Shown one piece after another: positions 37,050-64,000 of a DNA stretch of 64,000 bases (position 1 is its first letter; each line of letters opens with the position of its first letter). The position numbers and the translations under genes are program-made. Under the pieces are notes generated by a model. That model worked only from the letters and a program-made list of their open reading frames with translations. It had not been told where the DNA came from and made no database searches. This stretch comes from Hirundichthys speculiger (Eukaryota; Chordata; Actinopteri; Beloniformes; Exocoetidae). The stretch spans positions 1-64,000 of the forward strand of contig JAGFBZ010001543.1 of assembly GCA_018398805.1 (NCBI GenBank), written 5' to 3'.

Positions 37050-37505
37050 AATGCACTGCAGCTCACCTCCAGCTGGTTCAGGTAACAGCAGTGATGTGCT
37101 CAGTTTTCCTGGTTCTTGGTAGAACTCTGGCAACAGGGTTCATCATGATTTGAAGCTGTCTAATCAAACAAAAGATCATTATGGTAGTCAAGTCTGCTGG
37201 AGATGAAGGCTGGAGGACAAGTTTCTGTAACTGCTCTGGACATCAGATCTCTTTATTAAGATTTTACTTTACCAAGATTATAGACCGCTGTGACAGTTAC
37301 AGCCTTGTTTTGCCAACTTAGAACTCAGCTCTGAGTAGATTCGACTTCAATTCTTTTTGTTTTCATACCTCTGGATTCAAGCTGGGCAGCGACCTTTCCA
37401 TTTTTATAACCAAATTGGATTTTCGCTGTATTGTCTTTATTCCCGACTGGCTTGAGAAGGTGGTGGACACCAGGAGAGGGCGGTGGCAATGGGTGCGAGA
37501 GCCTG
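37050..37505 (-). mobile_element. LINE fragment (inverted copy of the 1.8-2.2 kb segment)
   Basis: Reverse-complement match over about 450 bp to 1765-2250, with shared blocks around ATTGGATTTT, GATTCAAGCTGGGCAGC and GTGACAGTTACAGCC. It is a CR1/L2/Rex1-type 3' fragment. It abuts the Gypsy pol breakpoint and may have inserted there. Confidence 0.65.
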
Positions 37506-38730
37506 ATAAACGCTGCTTGCAGCTTTAATTCTTTTTTGTTTTCCTTAATGTAAATAAGGATACAGAGTTATGCAAAGGTATACTTCCAACAATTATATAG
37601 AAAAATGATACTACTTCTAGTCACAGTAGAAGGTGGGGGAGCCAAAATGTTTTCTTCCTCCATTGCAGCAGAAAACAATTGAGAACCACTGAGGTAACCC
37701 AACATCCTTCTTTCATGACTCCTACATTTGGGGCCAATGAGAAAGAAAGTATGATAAAAGAAGAATTATTTATTTATTTTAAGGGGGGGTGCGCTCATGA
37801 GCCAGGCCATCACAGCTCTGCTTTCACTTTCCAATAGTCTAGAATCCTCATTTCTATTTGGAAAACTGATAGTTGAAAATAAATGATAGCTTATAAAACT
37901 AAATAACCAAAGGTATTTTTTTGTAAGGCATGGGCATGAGTGGTATTTGTGATGTGCAGGATAAAATATAAGTTATGTAATTCAGCAGAAAAATGGTAGA
38001 CCTAACGCTATTAAAACATTAATCGAGGTATCCCAAATACAAGTGCCAACTGGCTTGATCGCAGTGTTGAGATCTTCAATACATCTTCCCAACACAAATG
38101 TGGCATGTCATCCTTCAGATGTCTCTAAAATGTGCCCTATATGATTAATTGTCTGATGAAACTGAACCCGTTTCAGCTTGATGAAGGGGAGGAGACAGAA
38201 ATTAACTCGGGGTATGTTGAAGTAAAATTGCTCCTGACCAGGTTTAGTTCAGAGAGTCAGTTACCGTGGTAACAGACTGTTACTATAGCTGGGATTCAGT
38301 TGTGTTCTGCAAGTCACTGCTCAGTTATGCTGGGGAAAGGTTGAGTACCAACTGTGAATTCGGGGGGAAAAAAATTGAGTAAAAAAGGAAATGTACTACA
38401 GTGTGTAAACAAAAAAAGAGGAGGGGCTTCTGACAAGAGCTACCACTTAGACATTACTTGTGTTTTACAGCATCCTTTAAGAATGCTTAAGTTACAGCAG
38501 CAGGGAAAAAACCTTCCACAACCAAGTTTCACCACACTGACTCATGAAAAACACAAAATATTTAACATTTGGATGATTATGAAGCTTGCTTGGACTCCCC
38601 ATCTCCATCTTCTGACATGTGGTAGATATATCAACAAAAGTGATCAGTATGGGTGAGGATTTGTGTCTGTTTGAACCTTTATGTTAGTAAAGGACTAAAC
38701 TCAACAACTAGCATCAGTGACAAATAGGAG
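37506..38730. other. Intergenic between Gypsy/LINE remnants and gpi
   Basis: Unique-looking DNA. The small frame 38354-38656 has no recognisable domain. Nothing else supported. Confidence 0.4.
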
Positions 38731-38732
38731 CT

Positions 38733-38738
38733 TTTATT
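38733..38738 (-). terminator. gpi: gpi poly(A) signal
   Basis: TTTATT on the plus strand is AATAAA on the coding (minus) strand, about 200 bases after the gpi stop codon. It implies a short 3' UTR of roughly 220 bases. Confidence 0.65.
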
Positions 38739-38935
38739 TAGAAAGTCACCGCTGACTAGGTATGGTGGGTTGTGAACTACATTAAGAGATGCAGCGAGGC
38801 TTCTGTGGACCAACAATGAATAACACATGAAGACTCGCATGAAGACTCATGAACACTCAGGTTAGACAACAATGCTCACTCAAACAACAATAACGCTCAG
38901 CCAATGAGAGGAGAAAAATTGAAAGGAGATGGGCC

Positions 38936-55808
<16,873 letters not shown>

Positions 55809-55859
55809 GATGCCTACGATGCTGTTGATGCTGTCGATGCCTGAAGCTAGATACACTGG

Positions 55860-56170
55860 CTGCTGTGCCCCGTGTAGATGGAAGTAGACTGTGTGCCAGC
55901 CAGGAGAGACGCTAAGGCCAGCAGTGGGTGGAGCTGCTGGTCAGACTGTACTCCACCAATCACCGCCTCCGTGCTTTAACCCCGTTAACGCACATTTCTA
56001 ATCAGCCAATCACATGGCAGCAACCCAATTACTCCAACTACCCCTGTCTGCAGACCGCAGATCGGGGCGTGCCTCAATGTGAGCTCAACGTCTAACTCCG
56101 CCCACATTGAGCCGGCGGAGCTGAGTAGCTCAACGCTTGACTCCGCCCACATTGAGCCGTGCTTGCAGCA
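55860..56170 (-). promoter_or_regulatory. gpi: Probable gpi promoter region with GC and CCAAT boxes
   Basis: Upstream of the gpi ATG are three CCAAT pentamers (55956-55960, 56006-56010, 56025-56029) and two copies of a 33-bp unit (56082-56114 and 56127-56159). Each unit contains CTCCGCCCAC, a GC box read as GGGCGG on the gpi strand. No TATA box was seen. This combination fits a housekeeping promoter, but the transcription start and the upstream border are unknown. Confidence 0.5.
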
Positions 56171-56174
56171 CATT

Positions 56175-57130
56175 CACAATCAGCAAAAATGCAGCGCCTA
56201 TGGCCAGAGTTGCCTAAAATAAGAAAAAAATAAAAAATACGAAACAGTTATAATTATATATATGAGATAGATTTTTCTTTTATTTAAAACACTTAATATA
56301 GCTTTTCAAAAACAAAAACATACACTTCTGCATAGAAACCTACTGTATATTCTCCTGAGAACTAAAGAAAAAAGTATCTTACAATTTCTTTTTTGTGTTT
56401 TACTATCTAGCATGTTTTGATTTTAGTTATGCAGAGAAACATCTTGCATCTGATGCAACTCGTGTAAGTCTGACTGTTGCAGTCCTTGTTAAAGTGGTTG
56501 CCCCTGAAACCAGATAAGTGGGAGTTGATGAATGGATGGCAATTTCAGTGTGATGAATGTGATATCACTCCCTATTGAATAACCTTATATGCATATTTTT
56601 AGGCAGCTTACATATATTTAACAGCAGTTACAAATACTACAATAATCTAGCATTAAAATAAAATTGAATCCATTAGCTTGAACCTGAATAAAACATACAC
56701 TTTAGTCTTCGTCCACAAAACACTTTGATTTTGCTGCTCCCTTTCTGGCTTTGACTCTTACTCTCATCAGATTCTCCTGCATCTTCTTCCTCATCTACAG
56801 CTCCAAATCTGAATCCTGTATTATCTGGTATAGGATCCTCTCTGCTTCACTTCTTTCTCCTTCAACAATGTGCAGTTATTAATTACATTAAAATGGTCCT
56901 GGTGTCCACGACAGTTGACATTCATGAAATGACTGTTCTTTCAAAACATAATTAATGAAACTGTTTTCAAGTGTAAAAGTATTGTTAATGACATGTTAAT
57001 GAACAAGAATCGTTATATGAAATTAAGACGGTTAAGTAATGCTCTGCTTGTTTGGTGACAACGTTAACCTGATGTTAGCATGATCAGCTCAAAGTAGTAA
57101 TGATTTTTTTTTTCCTCAGATATGTGTGAC
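56175..57130. other. Intergenic between gpi and the pseudogene
   Basis: AT-rich DNA, no gene recognised. Any 5' non-coding exon of the neighbouring pseudogene would lie here but none is identifiable. Confidence 0.4.
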
Positions 57131-57131
57131 A

Positions 57132-60100
57132 ATGCTCTTTAAAGTTCAATACGCAGGAAAGAAACGTTGCATCAAACTCAATGGAGCCTTGTATTTAACA
57201 TTTTTTATACAAGGTAATTTTTTTTTCAAGATGACCTGCTTAAGAACTATAGATTTTTTTTAAGTTCACCTTTTTTCATAGTAGTACATTTGCAGGAATA
57301 TTAGTGAAGAAATGACAGAAAATTATATAATATAAAATGTATTACTCTCCAAAAATACACGTGCTTTTTACAGACAAACAGAAGTTTGACATCCCTGAAG
57401 AAACAAATGTATATCTTGTGGATGAAACTGGGACAGAAGTGGATGAAGATGTCTTCAGTGAAATTCTGGAGGAGAAATCCGACATTGTCTGTACCCTCAC
57501 TGATGCTTCTTCTGTTGAGGGTAACAGTAGCACTATAAAACTAGAAAAGCACAGAGCGCAGACCTCTGCCAAGCACAACAGTTCTTCCATATAGCGATTT
57601 ACAGATTGCAATAAAATCCGCGTTCTGGATCAGATCTGGATCAGCTTTTGAAATTTGATAAGGTTCCCATTGTCAATCCCTGAGTAAAATTTCATGAGTT
57701 TTTGGCAATAATTAACGGAGATATTGAGAAACAAAATTTTCAGCCCCATTGACCGCAATGTTATCGAAATTTGAAAGTGATCCAGAATCCAGGATTTCTT
57801 CCTGATCACACCCAAAATGAAATCAGTTCTTCCTTTTCACATTTCTGACAACTCCTGAAAATTTCATCAAAATCCCATCCATAACTTTTTGAGTTATCTT
57901 GTACACAGACAGACAGACAGACAAATGCCGGTGAAAACATTACCTCCTTGGCGGAGGTAATTAGGCCTATCTTATTTAATACAACTAAAACTGTTGAAGT
58001 TCAGTACGGAAGGTTTTGTTTTTCCTTTTTTTTCATGCTTAAATAAATCCACAGAAAATTGTTCTTTCATTGTAGGCACAAATTATGTAATTGTCGTTCA
58101 CTATTTCTTTGAATTGCTGCTTTCTCCTTAGACTCTCCAGTACAGTCCTACCTGCACACACTATTTCTGTGTCATCACGTTCTTCAGACAGTGAGCTTTC
58201 GTTCATGTCCCCTAAAAGGCGATGCATAGATGACACCTGGATGATGTCCCCAAGTAGAGATTCAAGTGATGACATATCCTTACAGGCCAAAGAGGTTATA
58301 TTTTCACTTTATTTACATAAAATTACTTGGTTTTATTTTGTGGAAAATGGTTTGTGAATGGAGGGGGGGCAGTCTAGAATCTGTGTGAGACACAGCCATT
58401 TAATTTCACAATTTTACCTTGCAAATTCAATATTACATTCTGATTTTAATACAGTTAGGTATATATTAGCTGCAAACTGAAAACTTGTGAATGGATTGAG
58501 AGATGTGTTTGGATGTCTGAATAAATCTGTATTTCAATAACTTTGGATGTTTCATACTTTTAAGCTTGTCAAACACTCCTGGATGCTAAGGCAGGAGGAG
58601 ATAAGATACTCAAGAATACAACCAGGAGAGGTTAAAGACCCATTACGGCGAAAAACCGGTCAACATGGATTGTTGCAGCAATGATCGAGCAGTATGAGGT
58701 AAGTTGTTTTTGTTAGGCTTGTAAAGACAGTATAATCAGCTACACAAAAATGTCAGGCCATGGAAAAAAAATCTTTATTAAAATCTAATCTAAAAATCTT
58801 CTTAAGGACTGCTCCACCGATGGATGTAAGGACACGTTATGCATTGGGGATTGTCACCCTGTTCCCCTGTTCCATTCTCTGAAGAAGGATGTGTAAGTAT
58901 ATCTGTTGAGTAAAAAGTTTTAAAGAGGTATTGTGATGATATAATGATTCAATTTTTATTTCTGGCAAACAATCTTATTCACTGTAGGAGCACTTCTCTG
59001 ATTCCAAAAGTAATGAAGGTTACATTGCTTGGAAATTAAAAAAACATGCAGCGTGAACAGCAGTAGGAGCAGTGACCACAGTAGGGATTCATCCAGCAAG
59101 AGAGGACCACAGTTTGCAAGGTCTGTAACTGGAGGGTGACCAGTGCAGAGAGACCATTTCCCTTCTGAACCACACCGCGGACGAAAGGCAGATCTTCTTG
59201 AAAATGGAACAAACATTTCAGCACAGTCAAGCACTGATTCATGATTCTGAGAAGTGTGACACCCTCATCAGCATGTTCCCAAGATTCCTTGAAAACAAAA
59301 GGCCTGGTGAGTCCACTTTGAACATAAAGTCTTAAGATAAAGGCTTTGCTCTAAAATAGTTTTTGTTCTTCACAGCTGCTTTGATACATTAATAAATCTA
59401 GCAAAGCATCTCCCTTTTCTTAATTCTGACATGTACGCATGTGAACACCCCAGTCAAGTTTGGCAGTTCCTTTTCAGTTTACCTCCTTAAGGTCACATCA
59501 GTAATAGTGGCTAGCTGGGTTAACCTCAACTCATTGTAGCTTGTCATGTTTTCTCCTGCTTTGGTGTTCTGTGTAACTTATACTTTAACTTTTTGTTTCT
59601 TTCTTTAAGGTGTTACAGGATTTCAAAATGATGTTTGGAGAGGAAATCTCATCAAAACTAATGGAAAAGTGGGGATCCTCTTTGAGGCAGAAAGTCATCA
59701 AAGAAGCCAACAACCTCACAAGGACACCGATGCTGGAGTCTCTCCTTCAGTCTGCTGAGGAGAACCCAGAGGAAAATGAAGAATCATCAGGTTCGTCCTG
59801 GCTTTCACGTACTGTTTTAAAATGTGGAGAATGTTGGAAGCAAATTAGTTAAACGAAACCTTTTTTTTGCAAATGGCCAACAAATGTCTTTTTTTTTATA
59901 GAGCAATCATGAATTTCATATCTGATGATGTTTAACTGAAATCTTTTAGAGTCTGCCTGGGACAGTGACATGGCAGCACTGTTGCTGTTGGTGAACCTCC
60001 TGCCTCCTCCACTCCAGTGGGAAGAAGATCACTGTTCCAGAAGCTCAGTCATGTTGCCCAGTTTCACAAAGTAAGTGGCTCCAACCTTGAGTGAAGTGTG

Positions 60101-60352
60101 TGTTATACTGTTGGTAAGCTGGTGTCTGATTTATCTTTTGTTCCATTGATTTTTTTTTTCTTCATAGTCATGCTGCAACCTTTAAGAGACAACAAGCTCA
60201 GTCCAGGGGAGGCAGCCCTACATTTTAGCAGTTGGAACATCACGTCACAGCATCAATGACTACTACATTGTTGTGGATTGTCAACTCATTCCCTGCAAGG
60301 ATAAGTCTTCAATTTCAGTCAACAAATCTGAAGCACCTGAGTGATGCTGTCA
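57132..60352 (+). pseudogene. Decayed copy of a multi-copy fish gene family (PB1/CIDE-N-like N-terminus)
   Basis: Exon-like blocks with splice sites: 57132-57213, 57374-57520, 58132-58294, 58566-58698, 58807-58892, 58988-59306, 59610-59790, 59950-60070 and 60168 to about 60352. The first two join in frame (MLFKVQYAGKKRCIKLNG, then TNVYLVDETGTEVDEDVF) into a ubiquitin-like PB1/CIDE-N-type fold. Later blocks keep LLDAKAGGDKIL, RTRYALGIVTLF, CRETISLLNHTADERQIF, MFPRFLENK, WDSDMAALLLL and QPYILAVGT. This is the order I remember from an uncharacterised teleost family, sometimes named sterile alpha motif domain-containing protein 3-like. Frames break in the third, fourth, fifth, sixth and eighth blocks, so it is non-coding unless the assembly is wrong. 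Function of the family is unknown to me. Confidence 0.75.
57541..57960 (-). repeat. Dispersed repeat family X, copy 2
   Basis: Inverted counterpart of 44016-44434: CTAGAAAAGCAC, GCGCAGACCTCTGCCAAGC, then AACTTTTTGAGTTATCTTG followed by an (ACAG)n tract (57904-57922) and CTCCTTGGCGGAGGTAATTA. It lies in the second intron of the pseudogene. Confidence 0.85.
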
Positions 60353-60394
60353 TGTCAATATGGATCCAAAATCTCTGAGGAATGATTCCAGTAC

Positions 60395-60490
60395 CTTGTT
60401 GAATTTATGCCACAAAGGATTAAGGCAGTTCTGAACGCAAAAGAGGGTCCAACCCGGTACTAACAAGGTGGACCTAATAAAGAGCCTCGT
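60395..60490 (+). repeat. Dispersed fish repeat tail
   Basis: GGTCCAACCCGGTACTAACA followed by AGGTGGACCTAATAAAGAG is a common module at the 3' end of a teleost interspersed repeat in my memory. Only this piece is seen. Confidence 0.5.
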
Positions 60491-63400
60491 TAGGGTACTC
60501 AAGTACCATGAAATGGTGCTATTTTCATCCGGTAGGTTCCAGTAACGTGTGTAACATTTTTGCAAACATCACCACTCCCTGTAGAGAAAGCGACAAGCCA
60601 AAACAAGCAATACAGTTAGGTCATTTTCTCTTCAAACAACCAGTATACTACTGCGATGTTGCTTTGTACATGGGTACGTGACGTGGGTAAAGTGGCCGAA
60701 AGATCTCTGCGCAGACATGGTGGAAGGCACCGAATTGACGTGAGAGGGAGACAAAATGACAAAGAATGTTGACATGCTGAACCTCACAAGAAATTCCACG
60801 TTACCGCCATCTTGACAAGGAAAAGATCGGCACTGATGGCTACACGATTTGTGATCTGTCTACTTTGCCTGGAATAACTGGAGGAAGCCACTAACGGTGG
60901 GAGACCAGATCTGCAAACATCAAGGCCCAATTGCACTTTCAGTTAGCATGAGGTTAACGTAGCTGTGCATTAACATACTTTCTAAAACGCATCATTTTGA
61001 GTTTAACCCATAGCTACACTCACAGGTGAAGATAATAACACTGTTAAAGCTCAAGTTGGCTAATGAGTCATACCTTTCAGTTCAGGAGTTGGAAAAAGGG
61101 CGAATGCTGACTTGGAAGCTAACTTGAAGGTCATGATGTACACTACAATTATAAGACTTATTCTTCGTCAGTACAGCCTACATGGAATTAATTATTTATT
61201 TATTTTTTTGTATTTTAATGATTTTGACTGGATGGGCCTAAATGAGGGTAAATATTAAGGTAAAAAGGTAAAGTATAGATCAAAATACATGGTTGTGTCT
61301 GAAATCACCCCTTACTCGTTATATAGTACAATAATCAACTACACTGCAATAGTGATTGATGTGATTTTTATTTTTTGAGGAAAACAGCTGAGATCAAACT
61401 AGTCAGTTGCAGGGTATATCACAGGGACAAACAGTGTGCAATGGGATTTAAGTGCTCTCATGACTGTCTTACATCACATTGGGAACATCACCATGTTAAA
61501 CTCTACTTCATTTGTGATGCAGCTTATTGAGCAGAATTCATAAACACTGACACCTGATATCACAATGTGAGGGGGGGAAAAAAAGCAAGAAACCTTTAAA
61601 GCTACTGACTGAATCAGAACTAGTCAGGTCAGCTTCATGGTTAGCATTAGTTTTAGGGTTAGGGTTGGTTAAAAACTGAAATTGTAGGAGGTCTGTAGGT
61701 AACAGAAGTGCACTTACTAGTGTCTAGGTGGTGTCATTCAGATAATTCTTTAAATCCTGTCCTATTTTTTTTTTCTTTGTGAAAAGTTATTCTTGTGTTC
61801 TACTAATGAAGCATCGGTCAACACATGAACAACCTGTGGCAGAGATTTGCGCTCAGGTTGTTAATATGGCTATGGCTCTGGTTCCAGACACCTATTGGTA
61901 TTGATAAGCACTGAGCCTCCATCCAAAAAAGCCTCCAGAGGCTTCTGGAACTACCGTGTCAAAAGTAAACTTTAGGCTGTTCACTCTCACAACAGTTCAG
62001 AGGATATGAAGCGACTGAGTACACACATATCACCTGAATGCCATTGAGAGGAAGGAGATGGAAAGAATGAGGCACAACTTTCAGAATCATTAGATTTGAA
62101 AACTTGAATCCAAGTTAAATACATTAAAGCCATCATCCAAAATATTACAGTGGTCACTTGAATAACATCTTGTTTTGCCTTAAAATATTAACTTGCTCAG
62201 ATCCCGTTGAAAATGCAGATTTTACATTCTATTGTCATAAGTGACAATTAACTGAATTAAGGATTAAAGCCAAAAAAGGGAACTCAATTTCTGTAAATTT
62301 AATTTAATGTTCTTATTATGTTTTGTTTTTTAAACAATGCATCATTTAAAAGCTCACTTTTTTTCAGTTATATATTGTGATGTTGAGGCATCATCACTAA
62401 ACACACTTCACATTGAATTGCTGCAAATAGACTCCCAGGTCTGACCAAACAGGTTCTCCCTCCCTACTGTAAACCAACTGTTGATGTAAAGTAAAAGCCT
62501 TTGTCAATGTAGGCCATTTTAATGCAACAATGGCATTTTTTTACCCCCTCATTTTTTTAGTATGCAACATGGGACTGGAAAGCCTTAAAAAATGACAATT
62601 AGTAACAAATTTCTCATTTTGCTGTTGTTGTTAAAGCCTGATTTGCTCATTTTCTCTGCTGAGCCTAGCCAAACCTGTTTGGATTTGACCCAACTGTGTG
62701 ACCAAAGGCCTGCCTGAAGACCTCTTTGAGGGGAATTGCTCTTCAGAACGGATTTATAGAAAACTATTATTCCCCATCAACACAAGAAAGTGCATCACTC
62801 CAGCAATCCAAACAGCAAAGAGTTAAAACTCATCAGAAATCAGACCTGATTGCTTCTGAGCCTCAGACACAAGCCCATTAATTTTTCTAATGTAATGCCA
62901 CAGCAAACAGCTCGTTCATGGGGCTGTTATTTTATTTACTGTGTGTTTGATATCATTTTCTGTAGTGCCAGCAGCAATCAGTGGCTTCTTGAAGACTTCT
63001 GCTGTCACAAGATGAAGAACATGTAACAAGGCCAGCCTACAGACAGCCTGATGGAATCTGTCCAAAAACATTTGAGAAATGTGCAAACACCTTCAGGTAT
63101 GGCAACATCAAAGTGCTTGAATTAAAACAAACGAAACGCACAATGTTCATCTGAGTGGGCGTTTATTATCATTACTGTTGGGTCATAATTCACTGAGAAA
63201 CATATGTAAAAGGCGTCAACCTACTGTTGTTTTGTGCTCTCACTTTGAAAAAAACAAAAATTAGCATTATTACTTGATTTTAGGCATTCTGAGTCTTCCA
63301 TGATCACGCAAACTGCACTGAAACACAAACAATTATCTTTCTTATAGCAGCATTAAAAAGATTTCATTTATTCTGCTGGAGCTTTTTACCTTTAGCAATG

Positions 63401-64000
63401 GTTGTTTAATGGTCTAATGGTTGTTTTTTCCTTTGGCCATTACTTTTATATCAATTGCATATATTTCAACTGATTTAAATTTTTATTTTCTCACAACATT
63501 CAAATTAATGAAAACCTAAACTGTGCATAAGTGAACTTACTCCAGTTTTTGTGGCCTATTGTTTTTATCTCTATTTTTAACATAATTTCCTCCCATTTTA
63601 TATGACTTGAGTTCATCACTGAGTTATGTGAGCAAGTGTTCATCACTCCCTGGAGCACATGTTATAATCGAATTATTCTGCGTCTTCATAATTGTGTGAG
63701 AACCAGTAGCCTGTTAATGAAGAAAACTAAGATAAAAACTAAGGTGAAAACTGAAACCCTACCCATGACCCTTCTGAGTGAGCTGAGAATTAGAAACTAT
63801 GAAAAAAAAAACAGTTAACTGACAAATACCAGCAGTTCCCTATACCAACATTAGAGTGAAGACACAACATTTCTAACAGAACTCACATGATGACTGGGGA
63901 CAAAAAAAAGGAAGAAGAAAAATGAAAAAAATGAGTAGTGGAAAAGTGAGAGTTGAGATGAGAATCATGAGCACAGGGGAGACAGGACAGGATGCAGAGT
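60491..64000. other. Intergenic, nothing recognised
   Basis: AT-rich DNA to the window end. Frames are short and lack domains. No RNA gene or bounded transposon was recognised. Confidence 0.4.

Noticed and set aside
55809..55856. In-frame N-terminal extension of gpi
   Set aside because: The upstream codon is GTG, not ATG. The downstream ATG has a strong Kozak context and aligns with the known start of vertebrate GPI.
61640..61670. TTAGGG-like words suggesting telomeric sequence
   Set aside because: Only about two or three units within unique DNA, too short to be a telomere or interstitial telomeric tract.

Overview
The window is nuclear DNA from a ray-finned (teleost) fish. The evidence is two intron-bearing vertebrate genes with GT-AG splice sites, plus a dense load of typical fish mobile DNA: Tc1/mariner, hAT and Harbinger-like DNA elements, L2/Rex1-type and L1-type LINE pieces, and Ty3/Gypsy or other LTR remnants. 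There are no bacterial operons, CRISPR arrays or plasmid features.

Two protein-coding genes can be built completely from the sequence. An Iroquois homeobox gene (best call irx7) lies on the plus strand at 19495-23215 in three coding exons (397 codons) and starts in a CpG-rich island. A glucose-6-phosphate isomerase gene (gpi; gpia or gpib not resolved) lies on the minus strand at 55808-38936 in 18 coding exons (553 codons). All its splice junctions join in frame and the catalytic residues are present. The two genes are convergent. About 15.7 kb of repeat-rich DNA with no recognised gene lies between their stop codons.

A third locus, plus strand 57132-60352, lies head-to-head with gpi. It is a spliced but frameshifted copy of a multi-copy fish gene family with an N-terminal PB1/CIDE-N-like fold. 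At least nine exon-like blocks with usable splice sites remain, but several 1-base indels and an 8-base tandem duplication break the frame, so it is called a pseudogene.

Layout: 1-6.1 kb is repeats (LINE fragment, hAT MITE, LTR element with a broken gag). 6.1-15.1 kb is gene-poor with a foldback palindrome, a hAT element carrying four 34-bp tandem units, an L1 fragment and a Myb/SANT-bearing DNA element. 15.6-18.6 kb is a decayed Tc1 transposon, an L2-like repeat, a (TA)n tract and Tc1/hAT fragments. 19.2-23.8 kb is irx7. 24-38.7 kb is intergenic with nested repeats and a broken Ty3/Gypsy pol. 38.7-56.2 kb is gpi, whose introns hold at least seven mobile-element insertions and a 2-kb GA/CT microsatellite. 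56.2-64 kb holds the pseudogene and AT-rich intergenic DNA.

I found no convincing new biological system. The most informative items are the decayed gene-family copy, the LINE that fills gpi intron 4 up to the splice acceptor, the 2-kb polypurine/polypyrimidine tract in gpi intron 16, and several DNA elements whose exact target-site duplications fix their boundaries.
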